DNA of 6,256 nt from Clostridiales bacterium (GTDB lineage Bacteria; Bacillota; Clostridia; Lachnospirales; WQUN01): NCBI GenBank assembly GCA_031273705.1, contig JAISRJ010000293.1, forward strand, positions 1-6,256. The letters run 5' to 3'. The notes beneath the pieces are model-generated. The model saw only the letters and a program-made list of their open reading frames with translations. It had not been told where the DNA came from and did no database searches. How positions within the stretch are numbered: position 1 is the stretch's first letter; each line of letters opens with the position of its first letter. This document shows positions 1-5,407 of this stretch, in pieces. The position numbers and the translations under genes are program-made.

Positions 1-12
1 CTCTTCCGATCT
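1..12. other. Illumina adapter remnant at contig end
   Basis: The first 12 bases, CTCTTCCGATCT, are the 3' end of the standard Illumina TruSeq adapter; the reverse complement, AGATCGGAAGAG, is the universal adapter-trimming sequence. The ulaG reading frame confirms the junction. Up to base 13 it encodes a normal UlaG segment (YHSGDSHYS..YFAK), and it then continues into adapter-encoded residues (DRK). The codon that straddles the junction reads CA|A, while the family has His (CAY) there. These bases are therefore library sequence and not genome. Confidence 0.93.
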
Positions 13-719
13 TGCTTGGCGAAATATATGGAGTAGTGTGAGTCTCCGCTGTGATAGATATTGCCGCCGCTGGTCTTTATCAGATAGTTTACCGCTTTTT
101 CGTCCATGTCCGAAGGGCATGTATGCCGAATGTCCACCGGACCGTCTGTCGTAACCAAGCAAGTGCGATCAAACGAATCCAAAACAATAATATCTACATC
201 GCCTATCCGCATTGCATCGCCCGGACGTACAACTGTACAACGTTCGGCAGGTACCCCCCAACTAATCCACAAGTCAACTGATTTTTGAGGACCGATGAAC
301 GGAATCGGTTTATCAATGTTCTTCAAGACCGCCGCCGCGTAATGGGGATCCATGTGGTCCGCGTGGTAATGCGTAGCTAATACCGCGTCTACATATGTAA
401 CTTTAAAAGGATTAATGACCATAGGGTTGGCGCGTAGATTAGGCTGCAATTTCCGACCGCCGCACATATTTGCCATTTGGTGACCCGGTAGCATGTTTTT
501 GGACTTTTTTGTCCGTTTGCCGTTACCCGCCCACAGGTCAACACTGATGTTAGTACCGCCCGCGCTTTTAACCCAAAGGCCCACACATCCCAGCCACCAC
601 ATTGCCACAGTTCCGGGGGCGACCGTCTCTTCTTCGATCTCTTCATTCAGCCATGTACCCCATTCCGGATAGCTGTTTAAAATCCAAGATTCCATAGTAA
701 TGTCGTCAATCTTACTCAA
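1..719 (-). CDS. ulaG: L-ascorbate-6-phosphate lactonase UlaG, 3' end missing
   Basis: Metallo-beta-lactamase-fold lactonase. UlaG hydrolyses L-ascorbate 6-phosphate to 3-keto-L-gulonate 6-phosphate in the cytoplasm, the first step after PTS uptake of ascorbate. I translated about 236 genuine codons; the family is about 350 residues, so roughly the last third lies off the contig. The N-terminus (ESWIL, PEWG, WLNEEIE) follows UlaG closely. The central segment PGHQMANMCG..KLQPNLR is family-typical. The metal-binding HxHxDH motif is intact as THYHADHMD (H117, H119, D121, H122), followed by FDRT near 182 and YHSGDSH near 222-228, which supply further metal or active-site residues. The start is TTG at 719-717, chosen because homology begins there (MSK..ITMESWIL) and GGGGTGG lies 4 nt upstream; an in-frame ATG at 695 would delete conserved residues. 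The last three codons are adapter. Divergent from the DeoR-family gene. Confidence 0.93.
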   Translation of the reverse strand, partial: MSKIDDITMESWILNSYPEWGTWLNEEIEEETVAPGTVAMWWLGCVGLWVKSAGGTNISVDLWAGNGKRTKKSKNMLPGHQMANMCGGRKLQPNLRANPMVINPFKVTYVDAVLATHYHADHMDPHYAAAVLKNIDKPIPFIGPQKSVDLWISWGVPAERCTVVRPGDAMRIGDVDIIVLDSFDRTCLVTTDGPVDIRHTCPSDMDEKAVNYLIKTSGGNIYHSGDSHYSIYFAKQDRK

Positions 720-738
720 TAAACCACCCCATTTCTTA

Positions 739-744
739 ATTATA
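739..744 (-). promoter_or_regulatory. Candidate -10 box of the ulaG promoter
   Basis: A perfect TATAAT reads leftward here, 19 bases before the TTG start of ulaG, with a G-rich Shine-Dalgarno (GGGGTGG, bases 730-724) between. No good -35 hexamer sits 16-18 bp upstream (the 17-bp position reads CGTTTT), and that position falls inside the 13-bp tandem repeat. The promoter may be weak, activator-assisted, or occluded by a protein bound to the repeat. The implied leader is only about 12 nt, which lowers confidence. Confidence 0.45.
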
Positions 745-756
745 AGAATAAATGAA

Positions 757-782
757 CGAATAAAACGTTCGAATAAAACGTT
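757..782. repeat. Perfect 13-bp tandem repeat, probable operator
   Basis: CGAATAAAACGTT occurs twice head to tail (757-769 and 770-782). The block is framed by ATGAACG (752-758) and CGTTCAT (779-785), so the whole 34-bp element is also an interrupted inverted repeat. Each unit creates a GAACG/CGTTC-type half-site. It covers the position expected for the ulaG -35 box, where a repressor would block RNA polymerase. DeoR-family repressors commonly bind direct or inverted repeats in divergent promoters; binding by the neighbouring regulator is inferred. Confidence 0.65.
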
Positions 783-896
783 CATATGGACTAAATACTT
801 GAATCATTTTGAATTAATGTAGTCATAGTAACATAGACCTGTTTGTATAGGCAATGTCAATTATCACTAAAATTTCTATTAATAATTTGTTAATTT

Positions 897-925
897 TTGC
901 ATATAGAAATTTAAGCGAGTATAAT
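897..925 (+). promoter_or_regulatory. Candidate upstream promoter toward the regulator
   Basis: TTGCAT (897-902) is separated by 17 bp from a perfect TATAAT (920-925). The -10 is ideal and the spacing optimal, but the -35 matches only about three of six consensus positions. Start would be near 932, giving a leader of about 210 nt before the regulator. In DNA this AT-rich a chance TATAAT is likely, so this is the weaker of the two candidates for the rightward transcript. Confidence 0.3.
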
Positions 926-995
926 ATATTATTATTGTGTTGATATTCAGAATTTGTTAAGTTGGACTTTGATGGAATTAGGACAGTATATTTTT

Positions 996-1019
996 TTGTA
1001 TTGATGATTGTATTGATGA
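996..1019. repeat. Perfect 12-bp tandem repeat upstream of regulator promoter
   Basis: TTGTATTGATGA is repeated exactly, 996-1007 and 1008-1019, with no spacer. It lies 20 bp upstream of the likely -35 box at 1039. The core TTGATG also occurs at 969, and TTGATA at 1027. Its position suits an activator or a remote repressor half-site. It differs in sequence from the 13-bp repeat near ulaG, so it may bind a different protein or be a simple duplication in AT-rich DNA. Confidence 0.55.
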
Positions 1020-1038
1020 ACAAAAATTGATAGTTTTT

Positions 1039-1068
1039 TTGAAAATACGAACATATCATTTTTATTCT
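1039..1068 (+). promoter_or_regulatory. Candidate promoter of the DeoR regulator-ulaE operon
   Basis: TTGAAA (1039-1044; five of six to TTGACA) is followed after 18 bp by TATTCT (1063-1068; four of six to TATAAT). The predicted start is near 1075, inside the adjacent TGAAC/GTTCA palindrome. The leader to the regulator would be about 65 nt. Preferred over the upstream candidate because of its better -35, shorter leader and overlap with a palindromic site. Confidence 0.45.
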
Positions 1069-1082
1069 TGAACAAAGGTTCA
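1069..1082. promoter_or_regulatory. Palindromic operator candidate at regulator start site
   Basis: TGAACAAAGGTTCA is a perfect inverted repeat with 5-bp arms TGAAC/GTTCA around AAAG. It immediately follows the candidate -10 TATTCT and covers the predicted transcription start, a classic position for autorepression. The preceding TTTTTATTC together with GAAC resembles the ulaG-side repeat read on the other strand (TTTTATTCGAACG), so the two elements may share a recognition sequence. Binding protein inferred, not shown. Confidence 0.5.
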
Positions 1083-1141
1083 TAAAGGTTTGTAAGGCTC
1101 ATGTCTTTACATAATCATCTAAAGAAGTTGGGGGCGATAAT

Positions 1142-1963
1142 ATACGTAACAGTCATTCAGCGGTCGATTTACGCCGCGATAAAATTGTGCGATTATTAGA
1201 ACAAACGGGCAGCCTTAAAGTAAGTATACTGGCTAAAAAACTTAACACATCGCAGCTTACTATCCGACGAGATCTAGATGTTTTGGAAAAAGAGAAAAAG
1301 ATTGAAAGATACCACGGCGGGGCGGTACTTACCCAGCAGCCTATGAAAAACATAAACATTTTTAGTTCTGACTTAACACTCTATAAACATGCCATTGCGC
1401 GTAAGGCGGCTTCGTTTATAGAGGACGGCGATACTATCTTTATTAATACCAGTTCTACGGCGTTGTTTATGATACCATATATAAAAGCGCGCCAAATCAC
1501 AATTATTACTAATAGCGTAAAGGCAGTTTCTTCCAATAGACACAAAGAGTCTGAACTGGTATTGACCGGTGGAGAGATTCTTATGCCTAAAGAAGCAATG
1601 GTTGGTGATTTTACACTTAACACTCTCAACAAAGTTATGGCGTCTAAGTGCTTTTTGGGGTGCAATGGCATTACAGTTGAAGAAGGTGTTACCACAGCGG
1701 TATTACAAGAAGCCACTGTTAATAGACAAATGTTGACGCGCGTAACCGGTAAACGCTTTATTTTGGCGGACAGAACAAAAATTGGGCGGCGTCTGAATTT
1801 TGTTTACGGCTCTTTAAGTGATATTAACTGCCTAATTACAGATACAGAAGCCGATTTATCCGAAGTGGAGAAATTAAAGGGAGTGATTGAAGTCGTGCGG
1901 GTTGAACCTTTAAGTGGATTTAATAATTTACGAAACGAAAACGCGGATGGCGAACTTGAATAG
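1142..1963 (+). CDS. DeoR-family transcriptional regulator (UlaR-like by context)
   Basis: Cytoplasmic sugar-phosphate-responsive regulator. From a start at 1142 it is 273 residues, close to the usual 250-260. The N-terminal winged helix-turn-helix spans roughly residues 11-62 (RRDKIVRLLEQTGSLKV, LAKKLN.SQLTIRRDL, IERYHGGA). The DeoR C-terminal effector domain follows, with IFINTSSTA (the phosphate-binding loop region, normally D-x-GTT), LTGGEI, VGDFTL, FLGCNGIT, GVTT and LADRTKIG. The start is problematic. No ATG, GTG, TTG or CTG is in frame between the stop at 1112 and GTG 1187. Starting at GTG 1187 (258 residues) cuts helix 1 and has no Shine-Dalgarno, whereas GGGGGCGA at 1130-1137 is well spaced for an ATA at 1142. 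I place the start there, as a rare non-AUG start or a base error. It lies next to ulaG and overlaps ulaE, suggesting control of ascorbate or pentulose-phosphate catabolism; the effector is unknown. Confidence 0.9.
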   Translation: MRNSHSAVDLRRDKIVRLLEQTGSLKVSILAKKLNTSQLTIRRDLDVLEKEKKIERYHGGAVLTQQPMKNINIFSSDLTLYKHAIARKAASFIEDGDTIFINTSSTALFMIPYIKARQITIITNSVKAVSSNRHKESELVLTGGEILMPKEAMVGDFTLNTLNKVMASKCFLGCNGITVEEGVTTAVLQEATVNRQMLTRVTGKRFILADRTKIGRRLNFVYGSLSDINCLITDTEADLSEVEKLKGVIEVVRVEPLSGFNNLRNENADGELE

Positions 1964-2783
1964 AATCTATAGGCTTGGAGTTTATGAAAAGGCAATGCCT
2001 GCCGAATTAGATTGGAAGTTGAGGTTGTCGATCGCGAAAGATTGCGGATTCGACTATCTGGAAATGAGTATCGATGAAACGGACGAACGGATTTCCCGGC
2101 TGGATTGGAGCGATGATGAGCTATTTGAGTTACTAGAGATACAAAAAGAAATTGGATTGCCCATTGAAACGGTATGTTTCAGCGCCCAGCGCAAATTTCC
2201 GCTTGGAAGCGAGAAATGGGAAAAAGAAGCTAAAGAACTTTTAGAAAAGGGAGTTTTATTCGCTAAGAAGCTTGGCATTCGCATAATTCAACTTCAAGGC
2301 TATGATGTGTACTATGAGGAAACCAGCGAAGTTACAAGAGAACGATTTTATAAAAACCTGGAAGAAGAAACAATGTTTGCGGCTATGCATGGAGTGACTC
2401 TTGCTTTGGAAACAATGGAAACCGACTTTATGAATACTGTGGAAAAGGCCATGTATAGTGTAACCAGAGTAAATTCTCCATACTTGCAAGTTTACCCGGA
2501 TATAGGGAATATTTCAAATGCCGTGGAAGATGTAATCGACGATATTAAGAGAGGGATGGGGCATATATCGGCGGCGCATTTGAAGGAAACTGCGCCGGGG
2601 ATATTTCGCGAGGTAAAGTATGGTTCCGGTCATGTGGATTTCCCGGCCGCAATTATGCAGTTGTACAAACAGGGGGTGCGCAGGTATGTAGCCGAGTTTT
2701 GGTATACCGGTGAAGAAAATTGGAAAGAGATAGCGGAGGATAATAGAAAATTTTTACATAGACAGTTTGAAAAGGCACTGTAA
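1947..2783 (+). CDS. ulaE: L-ribulose/L-xylulose-5-phosphate 3-epimerase UlaE
   Basis: TIM-barrel sugar-phosphate epimerase of the xylose isomerase-like family. UlaE interconverts L-xylulose 5-phosphate and L-ribulose 5-phosphate in L-ascorbate breakdown. The 278-residue product is close to E. coli UlaE (284). Diagnostic stretches are LGVYEKAMP (10-18), FDYLEMSIDETDERISRLDW (35-54), FPLGSE (84-89), QLQGYDVYY (115-123), YPDIGN (183-188) and VAEFWY (248-253). The four metal and catalytic residues of the family are present: E155, D185, H211 and E250. Start chosen at ATG 1947, which places the first beta-strand as in UlaE; a GTG at 1914 would add 11 unrelated residues. The gene overlaps the end of the regulator by 17 nt in another frame and has only a weak Shine-Dalgarno, so translation is probably coupled. 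The related SgbU and AraD-associated epimerases share the fold; the ulaG neighbour favours UlaE. Confidence 0.93.
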   Translation: MANLNRIYRLGVYEKAMPAELDWKLRLSIAKDCGFDYLEMSIDETDERISRLDWSDDELFELLEIQKEIGLPIETVCFSAQRKFPLGSEKWEKEAKELLEKGVLFAKKLGIRIIQLQGYDVYYEETSEVTRERFYKNLEEETMFAAMHGVTLALETMETDFMNTVEKAMYSVTRVNSPYLQVYPDIGNISNAVEDVIDDIKRGMGHISAAHLKETAPGIFREVKYGSGHVDFPAAIMQLYKQGVRRYVAEFWYTGEENWKEIAEDNRKFLHRQFEKAL

Positions 2784-2877
2784 GAAGAGCAAGTGAAGTG
2801 TAATCTGCCAACCGTGTTAATGCCTGGTGCCACGTATATCTTTGAAATTGCTGGGGAGTGTGCCTAAAATATAAAGA

Positions 2878-2900
2878 ACGGACGGCATTTCGCCGCCCGT
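2878..2900 (-). terminator. Intrinsic terminator of metY
   Basis: ACGGACGGC and GCCGCCCGT form a 9-bp stem with one A/C mismatch and a 5-nt loop (ATTTC). On the leftward strand it lies 14 bases after the metY stop and is followed by the T-rich TTCTTTATATTTTA. For rightward transcripts from ulaE the hairpin is followed by a T-run only about 17 bases away, so it may slow polymerase both ways. The 94 bp between ulaE and the hairpin show nothing else I can support. Confidence 0.7.
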
Positions 2901-2914
2901 GTTGGATATATCGA

Positions 2915-4201
2915 TTATTTTTTAATGGCTGTAAACGCGGCGTCCAGGTCGCCGATAATGTCGTCAATATGTTCGGTGCCGATGGAAAGCCGGATAGTGT
3001 TCGGCTTGATGCCGGATGCCAGCAGTTCGGCTTCTTCCATCTGAGAGTGTGTGGTGGATGCAGGATGGATTACAAGGGATTTTACATCCGCCACGTTCGC
3101 CAGAAGCGAGAACAATGACAGGTGGTCAATAAATTCCTTGGCTTTGACGGCGTCGCCCTTTATTTCAAAAGTAAATATCGAACTCGCGTCATTCGGGAAG
3201 TATTTTTCATATAACGCGTGATCACGGTGGTCCGCGAGTTTTGGATGATTAACTTTTTCGACCAACGGATGTTTTGCAAGATAGTCCACTACTTTAAGCG
3301 CGTTTTCCACATGGCGCTCCACGCGAAGTGAAAGAGTCTCAAGTCCTTGCAGGAAAAGGAATGAATGGAACGGCGAAAGAACCGCGCCCGTATCCCTCAT
3401 TAACGTGGTGCGAATTTTCATTATATAAGCTACGTTTCCGACAGCCTGTGTGAAAACCACACCATGATAACTGGGGTTGGGCTTTGACAGACCGGGGACT
3501 TTATCATTTTGCGCCCAATCAAAATTGCCGCTGTCAATAATTACCCCGCCGATGGATGTCCCGTGACCGCCGATGAATTTTGTGGCGGAGTGTAAAACCA
3601 CATCCGCGCCGTATTCTATCGGGCGCAGAAGGTATGGAGTCGCGAAAGTATTATCCACAATCAAAGGGATACCGTGTTTGTGGGCGATTTTTGCGACCGC
3701 CTCTATATCCACGATGGTAGAGTTCGGATTGCCAAGGCTTTCGATGAATATGGCTTTGGTGTTGGGTCGGATTGCTTTTTCAAAATTCTCCGGAAACCCG
3801 CCGTCAACAAAAGTTGTTTCTATACCATAATCAGCGAAGGTGTGCGCGAATAAATTATAGGTACCGCCATAAATGGCAATGTCGGAGACAAGATGATCAC
3901 CGGCTTTGGCTATGTTTTGTATCGCGTATGCCCCGGCGGCCGCGCCGGAAGCTGTGGCGAGAGCGGCGACTCCGCCTTCCAAAGCCGCGATACGTTTTTC
4001 AAAAACATCGGAAGTGGGGTTCATAAGGCGAGTATAGATATTACCGCCTTCCGATAATCCAAACCTACCCGCCGCTTGCGCGGAATCTTTAAATACATAC
4101 GAAGTGGTTTGATAAATGGGTACAGCCCTCGCGTCGGTAACGGGATCCGGTGTTTCCTGCCCGACATGTACCTGGAGCGTTTCAAACTTATAGTTATTCA
4201 T
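2915..4201 (-). CDS. metY: O-acetylhomoserine sulfhydrylase (MetY)
   Basis: PLP-dependent Cys/Met-metabolism enzyme that makes L-homocysteine from O-acetyl-L-homoserine and sulfide, in the direct-sulfhydrylation route to methionine. The product is 428 residues, the usual length for MetY and longer than the roughly 380-400 of MetB/MetC. N-terminal features are FETLQVHVGQ.PDP (6-20), VPIYQTTSY (27-35) and YTRLMNPT (56-63), whose Tyr and Arg contact the PLP phosphate of the partner subunit. AIYGGTYNLF (109-118) contains the Tyr stacking on PLP, and IVDNTFATPYL (181-191) holds the Asp bound to the PLP nitrogen. The Schiff-base lysine is K208 in LHSATKFIGGHGT. The long insertion after it (DWAQNDKVPGL.KPNPSYHG) is typical of the OAH sulfhydrylase branch. 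ATG start; GAAAGGA at 4217-4211 is the Shine-Dalgarno. It has its own promoter just after the dehydrogenase gene and no visible SAM- or T-box riboswitch in its short leader. Confidence 0.95.
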   Translation of the reverse strand: MNNYKFETLQVHVGQETPDPVTDARAVPIYQTTSYVFKDSAQAAGRFGLSEGGNIYTRLMNPTSDVFEKRIAALEGGVAALATASGAAAGAYAIQNIAKAGDHLVSDIAIYGGTYNLFAHTFADYGIETTFVDGGFPENFEKAIRPNTKAIFIESLGNPNSTIVDIEAVAKIAHKHGIPLIVDNTFATPYLLRPIEYGADVVLHSATKFIGGHGTSIGGVIIDSGNFDWAQNDKVPGLSKPNPSYHGVVFTQAVGNVAYIMKIRTTLMRDTGAVLSPFHSFLFLQGLETLSLRVERHVENALKVVDYLAKHPLVEKVNHPKLADHRDHALYEKYFPNDASSIFTFEIKGDAVKAKEFIDHLSLFSLLANVADVKSLVIHPASTTHSQMEEAELLASGIKPNTIRLSIGTEHIDDIIGDLDAAFTAIKK

Positions 4202-4217
4202 AATTCGGTATCCTTTC

Positions 4218-4231
4218 GCATTTTATAATGC
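4218..4231. repeat. Small inverted repeat in metY leader
   Basis: GCATT-TTAT-AATGC forms a perfect 5-bp stem with a 4-nt loop, just upstream of the metY Shine-Dalgarno (4217-4211). It lies within the predicted transcript, so it could form a weak hairpin near the ribosome site. It has no U-tract and is too weak to act as a terminator for the upstream dehydrogenase gene. Its function is unknown. Confidence 0.35.
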
Positions 4232-4235
4232 ATAC

Positions 4236-4258
4236 GTCATTTATATGATTATAATGAC
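4236..4258. promoter_or_regulatory. Inverted repeat over the metY -10, operator candidate
   Basis: GTCATT (4236-4241) and AATGAC (4253-4258) are exact reverse complements separated by 11 bp. The element contains most of the TATAAT -10 box and reaches the predicted start site, which is where a dimeric repressor of sulfur or methionine genes would act. I do not recognise the sequence as a known regulator's site. Confidence 0.45.
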
Positions 4259-4276
4259 AAAGGATTCCTCTGTCAA
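4248..4276 (-). promoter_or_regulatory. Perfect consensus sigma-70/sigma-A promoter of metY
   Basis: Read leftward, TTGACA (4276-4271) is followed by exactly 17 bp and then TATAAT (4253-4248): both hexamers and the spacer match the housekeeping consensus. Transcription should start near 4241, giving a leader of about 40 nt before the metY ATG. The -35 box contains the TGA stop (4275-4273) of the upstream dehydrogenase gene, so coding end and promoter share bases. Confidence 0.85.
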
Positions 4277-5319
4277 GACATTTTGATAACGGATTTTACA
4301 ATCTCCGCTTTTTTGGATATACTTTCTTCCAGCGCGCGCGGTAGATCGTCGAAATCAAACGTATTAGTAACTATCTTTTTTACATCGATACGTCCGCTTG
4401 CTACCGCGTCAATCGTAGAAGGATAGGAGTGCCGATAGCGGAACACGGTATTGAATTTTAACTCGCTGTTAGTCGCCGCGGATATATCCAGGTTCATTTT
4501 TCCGCTTGCGCTGTACCCGACAAACACGACTGTTCCCGCTTTGCGCACCAGTCGGATAGCTTGATTAACGGCGACTTCCGAGCCGGACGTGTCGATGGCA
4601 ATATCTACGCCGCGCCCTCCGGTCGCTTTTAAAACTTCGTCCACTGTGTTTCTTTCCGTGAAGTTAATCGCGTCGGCGGCGCCTAATTCAAAAGCCTTTT
4701 CCAGGCGCTTAGGCATGGAATCCGCTATAAAAACGCGCGTTACCCCTCTGGCCTGTAGGGCGAGCAGAGTGGCCAAACCTATGCAACCCGCGCCGAAAAC
4801 CACCGCCGATTGTCCCAGTTCAGCTTCGGCTTGCTTAGCGGCGTGTATCCCAACGGATAGAGGTTCTATCAGCGCCCCCTCCAGAGTGCTGACGTTTTCG
4901 GGCAGTTTGAAGCAAAAATCGGCCTTGTGGGCGACGTATTCCTGAAAGACTCCGTCAATCGGAGGCGTCGCGAAGAATATTACATCCGGACATAGATTGT
5001 ATTTACCCGTTTTACAGAACTCGCAATGTCCGCATGGAAGTCCTGGTTCTAAAGCTACCCTGTCGCCGGGTTTTAAGGCTTTTACATTTTCTCCCACTTC
5101 GACTACTACACCGCCGGCTTCGTGGCCGAGTACAAAGGGCGGTTCTACTATAAAATCCCCAATGCGTCCGTATTCAAAATAATGCAAGTCGCTTCCGCAG
5201 ACTCCGACATATTCCAATTTTACTAAAGCTTCATCGCGCTCCGCTACTGGAATCGGACGGCTGGCAAAGCTAAGTTTGCCGATTCTATCCATAATCGCGA
5301 CTTTCATATCGCCCGTCAA
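4273..5319 (-). CDS. Zinc-dependent polyol dehydrogenase (L-iditol/xylitol type)
   Basis: Medium-chain dehydrogenase of the sorbitol/xylitol/L-iditol 2-dehydrogenase group, which oxidises a polyol to the 2-ketose with NAD+. The product has 348 residues, typical for the family. The catalytic zinc site is C41 (GVCGSDLHY), H66-E67 (LGHEAGG) and E152 (LIEPLSVGIH). The structural zinc lobe is present with C96, C99, C102 and C110. Nucleotide binding is by GAGCIG (176-181), and D200 after the second strand points to NAD+ over NADP+. LEPG.PCG.CEFCK.G.YNLCPD..FFATPP is characteristic of the polyol group. Start is TTG 5319, with AGGAGG (5333-5328) exactly 8 nt upstream; ATG 5307 would be 20 nt away. 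No terminator separates it from metY, so read-through is possible. The exact polyol cannot be told from sequence, and other sugar dehydrogenases of the family remain possible. Confidence 0.9.
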   Translation of the reverse strand: MTGDMKVAIMDRIGKLSFASRPIPVAERDEALVKLEYVGVCGSDLHYFEYGRIGDFIVEPPFVLGHEAGGVVVEVGENVKALKPGDRVALEPGLPCGHCEFCKTGKYNLCPDVIFFATPPIDGVFQEYVAHKADFCFKLPENVSTLEGALIEPLSVGIHAAKQAEAELGQSAVVFGAGCIGLATLLALQARGVTRVFIADSMPKRLEKAFELGAADAINFTERNTVDEVLKATGGRGVDIAIDTSGSEVAVNQAIRLVRKAGTVVFVGYSASGKMNLDISAATNSELKFNTVFRYRHSYPSTIDAVASGRIDVKKIVTNTFDFDDLPRALEESISKKAEIVKSVIKMS

Positions 5320-5344
5320 ATCAAAAACCTCCTATACACGCATT

Positions 5345-5363
5345 AGCGCTGGATGTCAGCGCT
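5345..5363. repeat. Paired AGCGCT palindromes in the dehydrogenase leader
   Basis: Two copies of the 6-bp palindrome AGCGCT are separated by 7 bp (GGATGTC). They lie between the candidate promoter and the Shine-Dalgarno of the polyol dehydrogenase. They could form a 6-bp RNA stem in the 5' leader or act as a pair of DNA half-sites for a regulator. Nothing in the sequence decides between these. Confidence 0.4.
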
Positions 5364-5378
5364 GGTACTTTTGTATTT

Positions 5379-5407
5379 ATAGTACAGCAGAGCGCGGCAC
5401 ATTGCAA
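5379..5407 (-). promoter_or_regulatory. Candidate promoter of the polyol dehydrogenase gene
   Basis: Read leftward, TTGCAA (5407-5402) is followed after 17 bp by TACTAT (5384-5379); each matches four of six consensus bases. An overlapping TATAAA (5381-5376) is a better -10 but would need a 20-bp spacer. Transcription would begin near 5372, about 50 nt before the TTG start, and would include the AGCGCT pair. Confidence 0.4.

Larger units (their letters stand above)
720..1141. other. AT-rich divergent regulatory region (ulaG / DeoR regulator)
   Basis: About 420 bp lie between the two divergent starts, with no credible protein gene. The interval is much more AT-rich than the flanking genes. It holds a 13-bp tandem duplication next to ulaG, a 12-bp tandem duplication upstream of the regulator, a TGAAC/GTTCA inverted repeat, a TATAAT -10 facing ulaG and two candidate promoters facing the regulator. 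TTGATG or TTGATA also recurs at 969, 1001, 1013 and 1027. The arrangement suggests a divergon with several operator sites for the adjacent DeoR-family protein. That assignment is inference from position; I know of no fixed consensus that would prove it. Confidence 0.7.

Noticed and set aside
51..288. Two overlapping rightward open frames (76 and 60 codons)
   Set aside because: They lie antisense within the UlaG coding sequence, which is conserved throughout; they show no family features.
389..646. Leftward 85-codon open frame, which at first suggested a frameshift in ulaG
   Set aside because: A careful reverse-complement translation shows the UlaG frame continuous from 719 to the adapter. 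The 85-codon frame is the +1 shadow; no frameshift is present.
823..1083. Leftward 86-codon open frame in the divergon
   Set aside because: Composition is Ile/Asn/Lys/Tyr-rich, as expected from chance in AT-rich DNA. It has no ribosome site and would cover the regulator's promoter and operators.
720..1141. Catabolite-repression cre site
   Set aside because: TGAACG near 753 resembles part of a cre box, but the rest does not follow TGNNANCGNTNNCA; the tandem repeat explains it better.
1101..1199. ATG at 1101 as start of the DeoR regulator
   Set aside because: It is in a different frame and stops at about 1197-1199; a frameshift would be needed, and its Shine-Dalgarno spacing is too short.
2858..3118. 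Rightward 86-codon frame downstream of ulaE
   Set aside because: Antisense to the metY 3' end and its terminator; no recognisable domain.
4202..4272. SAM riboswitch in the metY leader
   Set aside because: The region is about 70 bp, AT-rich and occupied by the promoter; too short for an S-box.
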